Source: Syntrophales bacterium (GTDB lineage Bacteria > Desulfobacterota > Syntrophia > Syntrophales > UBA8958). From it: 64,000 nt of DNA. Location of the stretch: the NCBI GenBank assembly GCA_026416455.1, contig JAOAFE010000005.1, positions 1 to 64,000 on the forward strand, read 5' to 3'. Below the pieces are notes generated by a model. The model was not told the origin of the DNA. It did no database searches and was given only the letters and a program-made list of their open reading frames with translations. Position numbers and translations under genes: made by a program. Positions 54,221 through 63,666 of this stretch are shown here, piece after piece; position 1 is the stretch's first letter; each line of letters opens with the position of its first letter.

Positions 54221-55201
54221 ATGGCGAATATTCTTACCCAAGAAGAGGTAGATGCTCTACTTAGGGGTATCGCCGGTGGAGAGATAGACACCACGCCGGA
54301 GGCCATCCTGGATGAGTCCGGGGTCATGGTTTATGATCTCACCAGCCAGGATCGAATCATTCGAGGGCGAATGCCCACTCTGGAGATGACCAATGAGAAG
54401 TTCGCTCGCCAATTTCGCACGACACTTTCGGGGCACATCCGCAAAGTAGTTAGCATTACGGCGGTCAGCACGGATATGATGAAGTTCGGAGAATTTCTTA
54501 AAGTGCTGCCCGTCCCCACGAGTCTACATCTTTTTAAAATGGAGCCTTTGCGGGGGACCGCCCTGTTCGTGGTGGAATCAAAAATTATCTTTACCCTCGT
54601 TGACATCATCTTTGGGGGTACCGGTAAAGATTTCTTCAAAATCGAAGGCCGTGAATTTACTGCCATAGAAAACAACATCATACGTAAGATCGTGATTGCC
54701 GCTTTAAGCGATTTAGAGAAGGTGTGGCAACCTTTAATAGAAAACAAGGTGATCTATCAGCGATCGGAAGTAAACCCCCAGTTTGCCCATATCGTGTCTC
54801 CTACGGACCTCGTGGTGGTTACCAACTTTGAGGTGGAAATAGAATACGCTACCGGTCTTATATCTATCTGCTTTCCTTATGCCATGTTAGAGCCACTGCG
54901 AGAAAAACTGCAAGCTGGCTACCAAAGTGAGGAATTAGGAGTAGATCAAGCGTGGGCAGAAAAATTCAAGAACAGCTTAAAGGCCTGCTCGGTCGAGTTA
55001 ATGGTCGAGCTAGGAACGACCACTCTCACCCTTAGGGATGTGCTCAACATGAAAAAGGGGGATGTTATTCCTCTGGAACAGGATGCGGAAGCACCACTTA
55101 CGCTTTTCATTGAGGGGATACCAAAATTTACCTGTATTCCAGGGATACACCGGAACAACATGGTCGTGAAGATCATCGATTTTATAAAAGAGGTTGAGTA
55201 G
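54221..55201 (+). CDS. fliM: FliM motor switch protein
   Basis: The 326-residue protein starts with the CheY-binding segment LTQEEVDALLRGI, followed by the middle CheC-like domain and a C-terminal FliN-like domain (VELMVELGTTTLTLRDVLNMKKGDVIPL). It is the C-ring component that receives CheY-P. It starts 17 bp after fliL. Confidence 0.97.
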   Translation: MANILTQEEVDALLRGIAGGEIDTTPEAILDESGVMVYDLTSQDRIIRGRMPTLEMTNEKFARQFRTTLSGHIRKVVSITAVSTDMMKFGEFLKVLPVPTSLHLFKMEPLRGTALFVVESKIIFTLVDIIFGGTGKDFFKIEGREFTAIENNIIRKIVIAALSDLEKVWQPLIENKVIYQRSEVNPQFAHIVSPTDLVVVTNFEVEIEYATGLISICFPYAMLEPLREKLQAGYQSEELGVDQAWAEKFKNSLKACSVELMVELGTTTLTLRDVLNMKKGDVIPLEQDAEAPLTLFIEGIPKFTCIPGIHRNNMVVKIIDFIKEVE

Positions 55202-55213
55202 GGAGGTGTAAAG

Positions 55214-55693
55214 ATGGATCAGAGTGAAATTGATGCCCTCATGCAAGGGATATCTGAGGGAGGCGAACCGGTAAAGGAGGGGGACAAGGCGGAAAGCGAA
55301 CTGAGCTGGGACGATGTGCAGGAAGAGCTCGAAAAGTCAAAGCGTCCCGTTGCCACCAGCCATGACCAACCGGCCGCCGAAGTCTCGATCCCCCAATTTG
55401 AGGAAATTCCAAAATCTGGTCCCACGGGAGAAAAAATAGACTTGAATTTCATCCTCGATATTCCCCTCACGGTCAACGTGGAGTTGGGACGCAATCGAAT
55501 GCTCATAGGCGAGCTGCTGCAGCTGGGGCAAGGTTCGGTCATTGAGTTGACGAAGATGGCGGGGGAGCCGATGGATGTATATGTCAACAATAGGCTTATG
55601 GCCCGTGGGGAAGTGGTGGTGGTAAACGAGAAGTTCGGCGTACGCTTGACCGATATCATATCGCCAGCTGAGCGAATCAATAGGTTAAAGTAG
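55214..55693 (+). CDS. fliN: FliN motor switch protein with FliM-like N-terminus
   Basis: The 159-residue protein begins MDQSEIDALMQGISEGG, which copies the CheY-binding EIDALL peptide of FliM. A charged linker follows, then the FliN/SpoA domain (LDIPLTVNVELGRNRMLIGELLQLGQGSVIEL). It lacks the CheC-like domain that FliY proteins have between these two parts. It assembles the lower C-ring. GGGAGGTG precedes the ATG. Confidence 0.95.
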   Translation: MDQSEIDALMQGISEGGEPVKEGDKAESELSWDDVQEELEKSKRPVATSHDQPAAEVSIPQFEEIPKSGPTGEKIDLNFILDIPLTVNVELGRNRMLIGELLQLGQGSVIELTKMAGEPMDVYVNNRLMARGEVVVVNEKFGVRLTDIISPAERINRLK

Positions 55694-55695
55694 TC

Positions 55696-56061
55696 ATGGA
55701 AGGCGCCTCTTATTTTGGAGCCCTTTTGAAGATGCTTTTAGCCCTGGGGCTTGTCATTGCCCTCATGCTTGCCTCAGTCTATTTTTTGAAACGGATGCTG
55801 GGTCGCACCTCGGCCGGTTATGGTGGAGAAGAAGTTATAAAGATTTTAGCGGCCCGCGCGCTGGGACCCCGGACGAGCATCATCGTCGTAGATACGTTGG
55901 GTAAAGTAACCGTGATCGGCCTTTCGGCTGGTAGCATGCAGGTTATAGCCACGATTGACGATGAAGCAAGGCTGGAAAAACTGAGACAAATGAAAGAAAG
56001 ACCGCCTGTTTCTTATTCGCCGCTGTGGACAAAGTTAAAGAAGAAAATGGGAAGTGTATGA
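55696..56061 (+). CDS. fliO: FliO flagellar export component
   Basis: The 121-residue protein has one N-terminal membrane helix (LLKMLLALGLVIALMLASVYFLKRMLG) and a small cytoplasmic domain with ALGPRTSIIVVDTLGKVTVIGL, typical of FliO. It helps FliP assembly. It begins 2 bp after fliN and overlaps fliP. Confidence 0.92.
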   Translation: MEGASYFGALLKMLLALGLVIALMLASVYFLKRMLGRTSAGYGGEEVIKILAARALGPRTSIIVVDTLGKVTVIGLSAGSMQVIATIDDEARLEKLRQMKERPPVSYSPLWTKLKKKMGSV

Positions 56062-56813
56062 ATCGCATCGGTATTCTTATTGTGGTAGCCATTTCCTTTC
56101 TCATGGTCGTAATTCCAACAGGGGCCTTTGGACAGCCCTTCTCCATTCCCACGGTTTCCCTTTCCATTGGCGGTGCCGATCACTCCAAGGCCTCAACCAC
56201 GGTTCAGCTTATTATTCTTCTTACTATCTTGACCGTAGCACCGGCCATCCTACTGCTCATGACTTCTTTCACAAGGATTGTGGTGGTTCTTTCCCTTTTG
56301 CGCCATGCCTTAAGTACCCAGTCCATGCCCCCTAACCAGGTCATCATTGGGCTGGCCCTTTTTCTGACCTTTTTCATCATGACACCGACCTGGCAAAAGA
56401 TAAATGCTGAGGCACTTCAACCGTACTATGAGGATCGCATATCAGGCGAGGAGGCTCTGGCTGCAGCCTCCAAGCCCATAAAAAGTTTCATGTTGCGTCA
56501 GACGAGGGAAAAGGACCTTGCACTTTTTATCAAGATTGCGGGCGAAAAAAGACCGGAAAAACCGGAGGATGTGTCATTAAAAACACTGATTCCTGCCTTT
56601 GTAATCAGTGAATTGAAAACGGCATTTCAAATCGGATTTATCATTTATTTACCTTTTTTCGTGATCGACATGGTGGTCTCCAGCGTCCTTCTCTCCATGG
56701 GCATGATGATGTTGCCACCTATTATGATTAGTTTGCCCTTCAAACTTCTCCTCTTCGTGCTCGTAGACGGATGGCATTTGGTGGTCGGTTCCGTCGTACA
56801 GAGCTTTAAGTGA
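56058..56813 (+). CDS. fliP: FliP export gate protein
   Basis: The 251-residue protein has a cleavable signal peptide (MNRIGILIVVAISFLMVVIPTGAFG), as usual for FliP, then export-gate helices with SFTRIVVVLSLLRHALSTQSMPPNQV and MMMLPPIMISLPFKLLLFVLVDGW. It forms the core of the export gate with FliQ and FliR. I start at ATG 56058, overlapping the fliO stop; the frame extends to 56025 but would lose the signal peptide position. Confidence 0.96.
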   Translation: MNRIGILIVVAISFLMVVIPTGAFGQPFSIPTVSLSIGGADHSKASTTVQLIILLTILTVAPAILLLMTSFTRIVVVLSLLRHALSTQSMPPNQVIIGLALFLTFFIMTPTWQKINAEALQPYYEDRISGEEALAAASKPIKSFMLRQTREKDLALFIKIAGEKRPEKPEDVSLKTLIPAFVISELKTAFQIGFIIYLPFFVIDMVVSSVLLSMGMMMLPPIMISLPFKLLLFVLVDGWHLVVGSVVQSFK

Positions 56814-56823
56814 GGTTACCTAT

Positions 56824-57093
56824 ATGACAGTAGAACTGGTTACAGGTTTAATGGCAGAAACGGTCAGGGTGATTCTTTTTGTTGCGGCCCCCGTACTTAT
56901 TGTGGGCTTAATTGTCGGGGTAGTGGTAAGCCTCATCCAAGCGGCGACTCAAGTTCAGGAGATAACTCTAGTATTTGTGCCCAAAATTTTGGCCTGTCTT
57001 ATCGCCCTCATAGCCGCCTTACCCTGGATGATGGCTACTCTCCTTTCGTACACCCAGGCCCTGTTTCGTAATATACCCTTATACATCGGATGA
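56824..57093 (+). CDS. fliQ: FliQ export gate protein
   Basis: The 89-residue protein has two membrane helices with VVVSLIQAATQVQEITLVFVPK, the conserved FliQ core. It overlaps fliR by four bases. Confidence 0.96.
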   Translation: MTVELVTGLMAETVRVILFVAAPVLIVGLIVGVVVSLIQAATQVQEITLVFVPKILACLIALIAALPWMMATLLSYTQALFRNIPLYIG

Positions 57094-57875
57094 ATCTCCC
57101 CGTTTTACAGATTGAGCAGGTAATAGGATTTATCCTTGTTCTCATGCGCGTGGGGGCGATCTTCATCATGATGCCCGTTTTCGGAGAAAGGGTGGTACCC
57201 GCCCAGGTGAAGGCGGGGATATCCGTGATCATTGCTATTATCGTCTATCCGGTTCTCAAGGTGGATGTAACGGGGTTGAAGGCCGCCACAACGGTGGAAC
57301 TACTTATCCGCATGACAGGTGAGGTGCTGATCGGGGTAGCAATCGGTTTTATCGCCCGCATCGTCTTTGCCGCCGTTCAGACGGCAGGAGAGCTTATGGG
57401 CTTTCAGATGGGGGTGGCCATAGCTAACGTCGTCGACCCTGTTTCCTCTACTCAGATATCTATCCTTTCGGAATTTCTGTATCTTGTTGCCCTTCTTGTG
57501 TTCGTTACCGTAGATGGCCATCATCTCTTCCTTGCCTCTATTGGAGAGAGTTACCGAGTCATACCCATTATGCAAGGTGTCTTAAATGCGAGGGCGGCAC
57601 AAGAGATGCTTCTTCTCACGAAGGATGTGTTTGTCATCGGTTTTAAGATAGCGGCGCCAGTTTTGGCGGTAATTATTTTTGTCAATGTGGGGTTAGGGTT
57701 GATTGCGAGAACGGTGCCTCAAATAAACGTATTTATCGTAGGCTTCCCTCTTCAAGTTTTTATGGGGCTTTTATTTCTAGGTATCGCAATGCCATTCATC
57801 GTTGCCCTCATCGCCCACGAGATTGATGGAGTATGGCCGGAGGTGAGGCGTCTTTTATTCCTCATGAGGGAGTAA
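57090..57875 (+). CDS. fliR: FliR export gate protein
   Basis: The 261-residue membrane protein has several helices with FILVLMRVGAIFIMMPVFGERVVP at the start and AELMGFQMGVAIA-like export-gate features (GELMGFQMGVAIANVVDP). It completes the FliPQR gate. It is translationally coupled to fliQ. Confidence 0.96.
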   Translation: MNLPVLQIEQVIGFILVLMRVGAIFIMMPVFGERVVPAQVKAGISVIIAIIVYPVLKVDVTGLKAATTVELLIRMTGEVLIGVAIGFIARIVFAAVQTAGELMGFQMGVAIANVVDPVSSTQISILSEFLYLVALLVFVTVDGHHLFLASIGESYRVIPIMQGVLNARAAQEMLLLTKDVFVIGFKIAAPVLAVIIFVNVGLGLIARTVPQINVFIVGFPLQVFMGLLFLGIAMPFIVALIAHEIDGVWPEVRRLLFLMRE

Positions 57876-57883
57876 AAAGATAA

Positions 57884-58945
57884 ATGGCAGAGCAAGATCA
57901 GGAAAAGACCGAACAGGCGACACCGAAACGAAAAGAAGAGGCCAGAGAAAAGGGTCAGGTAGCCAAGAGTCGCGAAGTCTCGTCGGCGGCTATCCTCATC
58001 GGGGGTCTCGTTTATTTTTGGTTGGGGGCAGCCCCCATGGTGGAAAAGATAATGAAGGTCATGAAGAAAAACTTCTCTGCCGCCGCTACGGCCACCGTCA
58101 GTGTAGAAACCGTGCCACATATTTTGACGGGCCTTATCTATGACTTGTTTTCCATTGTACTCCCTCTGTTTATTCTTGCCGCGTCGGTTGCCCTATTGGT
58201 TAATCTCATCCAGACAGGTTTCGTTTTTTCTGGTGAGCCACTCGTTCCCAAATGGGAACGAATCGACCCCGTCAAGAACTTGAAACGACTTTTTTCCTTA
58301 CAGGCTGTGGTTGAGCTCGTGAAGAATCTGATTAAGGTGATCATCATCGGTGTTACGTTGTGGTTTACCATGAAGAGTGAGATTGCCACCATACCGGCCC
58401 TCGTTACGTGGAGTGTTCCGGATATTGTCGCCTATGTCGGAAAAGTGGCATTTCGCATCATAGCTTCAACCTGTTGGATCCTTATTGTCTTGGCGGTGGT
58501 CGACTTCCTCTATCAACATTGGGAACACACAAAGTCTCTCAAAATGACTAAACAGGAAGTTAAGGAAGAATACAAGCAACTCGAAGGTGATCCGTTAGTT
58601 AAGGGACGCATAAGGCGCATTCAGAGGGAGATGGCAAGAAGAAGGATGATGGCGGCCGTCCCCAAGGCCGATGTTGTCATCACCAACCCCACCCACTTTG
58701 CCGTGGCCCTACGTTACGAACAGGAATCTATGTCTGCGCCGATGGTGGTGGCAAAGGGAAGTGACTACCTGGCGGAGAAAATCAAGGAAATTGCCCGATT
58801 ACATAACGTACCAATCGTGGAGAACCGTGAAGTGGCACAGATGTTGTTTAAACTAACTGACGTAGGCGAAGTAATTCCGGAGACCCTATACCGGGCGGTG
58901 GCGGAAATTCTCGCCTACGTATATCGCCTAAGAAACAACTGGTAA
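57884..58945 (+). CDS. flhB: FlhB export specificity switch protein
   Basis: The 353-residue protein has an N-terminal cytosolic segment (EKTEQATPKRKEEAREKGQVAKSREV), four membrane helices and a C-terminal cytosolic domain with the self-cleavage motif NPTHFAVAL. FliK acts on this domain to change substrate specificity. It follows fliR by 8 bp. Confidence 0.97.
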   Translation: MAEQDQEKTEQATPKRKEEAREKGQVAKSREVSSAAILIGGLVYFWLGAAPMVEKIMKVMKKNFSAAATATVSVETVPHILTGLIYDLFSIVLPLFILAASVALLVNLIQTGFVFSGEPLVPKWERIDPVKNLKRLFSLQAVVELVKNLIKVIIIGVTLWFTMKSEIATIPALVTWSVPDIVAYVGKVAFRIIASTCWILIVLAVVDFLYQHWEHTKSLKMTKQEVKEEYKQLEGDPLVKGRIRRIQREMARRRMMAAVPKADVVITNPTHFAVALRYEQESMSAPMVVAKGSDYLAEKIKEIARLHNVPIVENREVAQMLFKLTDVGEVIPETLYRAVAEILAYVYRLRNNW

Positions 58946-58955
58946 AGGTGATGGC

Positions 58956-61034
58956 ATGGCTACTGGTGCCGCCGTGAAGAGAAATTATCTGATGGAGATC
59001 GCGGGGGGCGGGAGTGCTTTGATGGCCCTCTTTGTCCTTGGCGTTCTCATCATTATGGTTGTACCCCTTCCTACTTGGTTGCTCGATTTGCTTCTTTCTA
59101 CGAGCATCGTCATCTCCATGGTCATCCTTCTTATGGCTATGTATGTCTCTCGACCCCTGGATTTTTCCGTGTTTCCTTCCGTTCTACTCACGGTGACATT
59201 GTTGCGGCTGTCTCTCAATATCGCCAGCACCCGCCTCATTCTCCTTCACGGAAGCGAAGGTACCGGTGCTGCCGGTCAAGTTATCAAAGCCTTCGGCACC
59301 TTCGTCGTAGGGGGGAATTACGTGGTCGGGTTTATTGTCTTCTGCGTGCTCGTCGTCATCAATTTTGTCGTTATAACCAAAGGTGCGACCCGCGTGGCAG
59401 AGGTCGCGGCTCGTTTTACCCTGGACGCCATGCCGGGAAAACAGATGAGTATCGACGCCGATTTAAACACGGGACTCATCAATGACGCAGAGGCGAGAAG
59501 AAGGAGACAGGAAATAGAACACGAAGCCACTTTTTACGGTGCCATGGACGGAGCCAGCAAGTTTGTGCGGGGTGACGCCATCGCTGCTATTGTTATCATG
59601 CTGGTGAATATTGTCGGAGGATTGATCATCGGCGTGGTTCAACAGGGGATGCCACTGGCTGAAGCTGCTCGGAACTATACCTTGCTCACCATAGGTGATG
59701 GCTTGGTGACACAAGTCCCCGCCCTCATCGTTTCCACGGCAGCGGGTATCCTCGTCACACGAACGGCAGGGGAGAATGACTTGGGAGATCAGATGAAGAG
59801 TCAGGTGTTTGGCCAACCCCGGGCCGTGGCTATTGCCGCCCTTGTTCTCTTCACCTTCGGTCTTATACCGGGCATGCCGAAATTCGCCTTCATGGTTATA
59901 GCCTTCGTGACCGCTTTTCTCGCCTGGAATCTCCTGAGGAAAGAAAAACCGGCTCCGGCAATAGAAACGGAAAAACCTTTGCAACCGGCAGCGGAAGCCC
60001 AGCCATTAGTTCAAGCGGTAGATCCCTTGGGAATAGAGGTAGGATATGGTCTTATTCCCCTCGTCGATGCGGCTCAAGGAGGCGAGCTTTTGCATCGCAT
60101 CAAGGCCTTGAGAAAGCAGATGGCGGGAGAAATGGGATTCATTTTACCTGCCGTTCATATCCGGGACAACCTGCAACTAAAACCGAACGAGTACAGTATC
60201 TTAATTAAAGGAGTGGAAATTGCGCGTGGGGAGATAATGACGGGTTACCATTTGGCCATTGCACCGGAAGACCCAGGACCACAAATAAAAGGAATTCGAA
60301 CCAAGGAGCCGGCTTTCGGACTACCGGCCATTTGGGTCGCCGATGAGGATTTGGAGAAGGCCCAAGCGGCAGGACTGGTAGTTGTCGATGCAGCCACAGT
60401 AATCACCACTCATTTGACGGAATTGGTGAAGAATAACATCGATGATCTCCTCGGGAGGATGGAAGTGCAAGCCCTCGTCGATAATTTGGCCCAGGTCTAT
60501 CCCAAACTGGTAGAAGACCTCGTTCCCAAAGTTGTGCCGATAAATGTTCTTCAAAAGGTGCTACAAAGGTTGTTAAGAGAGAGGGTTTCGATTCGAGACC
60601 TGCCTACGATCATCGAGACCGTAGCCGACTATGTGGGATTAACGAAGAATGCCGATGTTCTCGTCGGTTACGTTCGTCAGGCCTTAGGTAGGAGTATTAC
60701 CAAGCAGTATGTGGATGAAACGGGTAATGTAACGGCCTTTATGGTTTCCCCGGAGATAGAGGAAACCATCGCTCGATCGGTGCAACATAGCGAGTACGAA
60801 TCCTTCGTTTCTTTGGAGCCTTCATTCCTGAATAGGCTTATAGGTAGTGTTAAGAACGCCGTAAATGTGGCCACTAACCGTGGGCTCCAAGCGGTCATCG
60901 TGACTTCTCCCCATATACGTACTCACTTTCGGAAGGTGGTGGAGAGGTTTTTCCCCAATGTAGCCGTTTTGGCGCACACAGAAATTGCAAGAGACGTAAA
61001 TATAATGACGATTGGCATGATTGAGGCGAGATAA
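58956..61034 (+). CDS. flhA: FlhA export gate protein
   Basis: The 692-residue protein has eight N-terminal membrane helices (with SLNIASTRLIL and the conserved loop DAMPGKQMSIDADL) and a cytosolic C-terminal domain (residues 340-692). It uses the ion gradient for export. It overlaps flhF (TAATG). Confidence 0.97.
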   Translation: MATGAAVKRNYLMEIAGGGSALMALFVLGVLIIMVVPLPTWLLDLLLSTSIVISMVILLMAMYVSRPLDFSVFPSVLLTVTLLRLSLNIASTRLILLHGSEGTGAAGQVIKAFGTFVVGGNYVVGFIVFCVLVVINFVVITKGATRVAEVAARFTLDAMPGKQMSIDADLNTGLINDAEARRRRQEIEHEATFYGAMDGASKFVRGDAIAAIVIMLVNIVGGLIIGVVQQGMPLAEAARNYTLLTIGDGLVTQVPALIVSTAAGILVTRTAGENDLGDQMKSQVFGQPRAVAIAALVLFTFGLIPGMPKFAFMVIAFVTAFLAWNLLRKEKPAPAIETEKPLQPAAEAQPLVQAVDPLGIEVGYGLIPLVDAAQGGELLHRIKALRKQMAGEMGFILPAVHIRDNLQLKPNEYSILIKGVEIARGEIMTGYHLAIAPEDPGPQIKGIRTKEPAFGLPAIWVADEDLEKAQAAGLVVVDAATVITTHLTELVKNNIDDLLGRMEVQALVDNLAQVYPKLVEDLVPKVVPINVLQKVLQRLLRERVSIRDLPTIIETVADYVGLTKNADVLVGYVRQALGRSITKQYVDETGNVTAFMVSPEIEETIARSVQHSEYESFVSLEPSFLNRLIGSVKNAVNVATNRGLQAVIVTSPHIRTHFRKVVERFFPNVAVLAHTEIARDVNIMTIGMIEAR

Positions 61035-62041
61035 TGCAAATCAAAACGTACGAGGCATCATCCATTCAAGAAGCGTTAGAGATGATAAAACGTGATCTCG
61101 GCGACAGCGCCGTGGTCCTCTCAACGGCCCGGAGGGGAAAGGTGGTAGAGGTCGTGGCGGCCCGGGATGGTTGCGAACCCAGCCCCGCGAGATGGCGGGA
61201 GTTACCGACGGATTTGGGTAGTTGGGAATTGAGGGAGGCGATATCCATACTGTTCGATCTTATGGGACAGCAAGGGGGATTTAAACCCGACGCTTGGGCT
61301 CCCCTCTATGGGCAGTTGGTGGCAAGGGGCATGTCTCGGGCGGGGGCATCGCGTCTTACAAACCGTTTGAGGGGATTGAAAAGTCATGATGTGCGGGTCG
61401 TCTTAGGTGAACTGGTGAGAATTTATGAGTTCCGAAGCAAGATTAGGGTCCTTATAGGTCCGACAGGTGCCGGTAAGACGACAACCCTGGCCAAGCTGGC
61501 TGCCATTTCGGCGTTTACACACGGAGAGAAGGTGGCGCTCATAACTACGGATACACATCGTATTGGAGCAACGGACCAGATAAAAGTTTATTCTCGCATC
61601 ATGAATCTACCTTTGGCGGTGGCGACGGATGTTGACTCATTTAAAAAGGCAGTAGACCGTTTCTCAGATCGGGATGTGATCTATGTAGATACGCCTGGAC
61701 GTGCCTTTTCCGATCGCGATGCTATTTCTGGTTTGGCTGAAATATTCGGAGGTCAAGGTGATCTCGAGACCTGCTTGGTTCTCTCACTTACGTCTCATCT
61801 GGAGCATCTCCTGTTCTCGGCAAGGGAATACGGAGTTTTGAGACCAAAAAGCATAATTTTTACCAAAGTAGACGAGTGTCTGAATCGGGGCGCCATTTGC
61901 GATGTATTGGAGCACACCGGGTTGCCTGTCTCGTGGTGGACGACGGGACAAAACGTCCCAGATGACATAGAGCAGGCTAACTTAGAAGGCATAATCGAAT
62001 TAATTTTGGGAGGTTTAACGTGGATCAAGCAGCCGTGCTGA
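61034..62041 (+). CDS. flhF: FlhF SRP-type GTPase
   Basis: The 335-residue GTPase controls the polar position of flagella. The N-terminal FlhF domain starts MQIKTYEASSIQEALEMIKRDLG. The G domain has GPTGAGKTTTLAKLA, DTHRIGATDQIKVY and DTPGR. It is short for the family because the region between the two is reduced. It precedes flhG and overlaps it by 22 bp. Confidence 0.95.
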   Translation: MQIKTYEASSIQEALEMIKRDLGDSAVVLSTARRGKVVEVVAARDGCEPSPARWRELPTDLGSWELREAISILFDLMGQQGGFKPDAWAPLYGQLVARGMSRAGASRLTNRLRGLKSHDVRVVLGELVRIYEFRSKIRVLIGPTGAGKTTTLAKLAAISAFTHGEKVALITTDTHRIGATDQIKVYSRIMNLPLAVATDVDSFKKAVDRFSDRDVIYVDTPGRAFSDRDAISGLAEIFGGQGDLETCLVLSLTSHLEHLLFSAREYGVLRPKSIIFTKVDECLNRGAICDVLEHTGLPVSWWTTGQNVPDDIEQANLEGIIELILGGLTWIKQPC

Positions 62042-62889
62042 GGGAAATAAAAGAGGGTAAGCGCAGTATGAGGTCGGGATCGAAGACAAAAAGAGAGGTG
62101 AGGGTAATAGCCATCACGAGCGGGAAAGGTGGCGTCGGAAAAACTAATATTGCAGCCAATTTAGGTTTTTTGTTGGCCCAGATGGGTAAAAAGGTATTGG
62201 TGCTCGATGCCGATATGGGGTTGGCCAATTTAGATGTCGTATTGGGGCTTACTCCTCGTTTCAACCTAAGTCACGTACTTTATGGAGAAAAGTCGCTGGC
62301 GGAGACCGTGGTGAAGGGCCCCGGTGGCATGTTGGTCCTTCCTGCCTCTTCCGGCATCCAAGAGTTGGCTGAGATGACGGGGACGCAAAAGACGATCCTC
62401 ATCGATGAAATGAGTGCCTTCGGATCGGATATGGATTTCCTTCTCATCGACACGTCGGCAGGCATCTCAAGCAATGTGATGTATTTCAATGCCGCCTCCC
62501 GGGAAATAATCGTGGTTGTAACACCGGAACCCACATCCCTCACGGACGCATATGCCCTCATGAAAGTGCTCTACCAAAAACATGATCGGAAGCGATTCCG
62601 TCTTTTGGTGAACATGGCGAGAGGTGCAGGAGAGGCTAAAGCCGTCTATCACCGACTGAGCGTTGCCCTGGGACATTTTCTCCGTATTGGCATTGAGTAT
62701 CTAGGTTTTATTCCCGAAGATGAAAAGATGGCCGAGGCGGTGAGGTGTCAGAAACCCGTCGCAGTGCTTTGGCCTTCGTCACCCGCCTCCGTCAGTTTCA
62801 AGGCCATTGCAAAGACGTTAGCGGAGGAAGAAGTTGAATACGAAGGCGGGGGAATAAAATTTTTTTGGGAATCCATCGGATTGAGATGA
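62020..62889 (+). CDS. flhG: FlhG/MinD-like ATPase, flagellar number regulator
   Basis: The 289-residue ParA/MinD ATPase has the deviant Walker A SGKGGVGKTN and ADMGLANLDVVLG. The N-terminus MDQAAVLREIKE contains the DQAxxLR activator helix known to stimulate the GTPase of FlhF, which supports the GTG start at 62020 behind GGGAGGT. It limits flagellar number. It overlaps fliA by 4 bp. Confidence 0.96.
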   Translation: MDQAAVLREIKEGKRSMRSGSKTKREVRVIAITSGKGGVGKTNIAANLGFLLAQMGKKVLVLDADMGLANLDVVLGLTPRFNLSHVLYGEKSLAETVVKGPGGMLVLPASSGIQELAEMTGTQKTILIDEMSAFGSDMDFLLIDTSAGISSNVMYFNAASREIIVVVTPEPTSLTDAYALMKVLYQKHDRKRFRLLVNMARGAGEAKAVYHRLSVALGHFLRIGIEYLGFIPEDEKMAEAVRCQKPVAVLWPSSPASVSFKAIAKTLAEEEVEYEGGGIKFFWESIGLR

Positions 62890-63659
62890 CGCCAAAGGAA
62901 AGAGAAGAAAAAATAAAGAAATATGCCTACCTCGTTCATAACGTGGTAAACAGGTTCATTACACGCCTTCCGCCTGAATTGGCTTCGGAGAAGGAGGATC
63001 TCATAAATATAGGTATCATTGGCCTGATTAACGCTGTCGATCGCTTTCAAGAAGAAAAGAGCACTTCTTTTGAAGCATATGCCACGATCCGGATCAAAGG
63101 AGCTATCTTGGATGAATTAAGGTCCCGAGATTACATGAACCGGGGGGCGAGGGAAAGACGTAAACTGGTCGAGAAGGCTATGCACGATATGGAAAAAAAA
63201 TTAGGGCGCCCACCGGAAGCGGAAGAAATAGCAGACTATTTGGGACTGGAATTAGAGGAGTATTACCGCTTAATCGATGATTCCAGAAACGTCATGCTTA
63301 TTTATGAAGATGAATTGCCCGAGACATTGGAGGGGGGATACAACGACGAAGAAATTTACGAGGCCGTAGATAACGAAAATCCTTTCAGCATTCTGGCTGA
63401 CCGGGAGATGAAGACGCAACTCATAGAGGCGATAAAGAGACTCCCGGAGCAGGAACAGCTTGTTTTGTCTCTTTATTACAATGAAGAGCTGACCATGAAA
63501 GAAATTGGAAAAGTTCTCTCTCTTACCGAATCTCGAGTTTCTCAGATTCATACTCAGGCCATCATGAGGCTGCGGGCCATCATCCACGGAGGGAAAAGGT
63601 CGGTACGACAGATAAAAAGGCAGGAAAAACCACTCACCGGTAGACACATTATAGCGTAG
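62886..63659 (+). CDS. fliA: FliA sigma-28 flagellar sigma factor
   Basis: The 257-residue sigma factor has regions 2, 3 and 4: EDLINIGIIGLINAVDRF, AYATIRIKGAILDELRSRDY, and LPEQEQLVLSLYYNEELTMKEIGKVLSLTESRVSQIHTQA. It directs late genes such as flagellin. The ATG at 62886 overlaps the flhG stop; a TTG at 62865 is in frame but less likely. Confidence 0.96.
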   Translation: MTPKEREEKIKKYAYLVHNVVNRFITRLPPELASEKEDLINIGIIGLINAVDRFQEEKSTSFEAYATIRIKGAILDELRSRDYMNRGARERRKLVEKAMHDMEKKLGRPPEAEEIADYLGLELEEYYRLIDDSRNVMLIYEDELPETLEGGYNDEEIYEAVDNENPFSILADREMKTQLIEAIKRLPEQEQLVLSLYYNEELTMKEIGKVLSLTESRVSQIHTQAIMRLRAIIHGGKRSVRQIKRQEKPLTGRHIIA

Positions 63660-63666
63660 GCTTTTT

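Noticed and set aside
59463-59984. 173-codon minus-strand frame within flhA
   Set aside because: Antisense shadow of a conserved gene, with unusual His/Asn/Gly composition and no start site.
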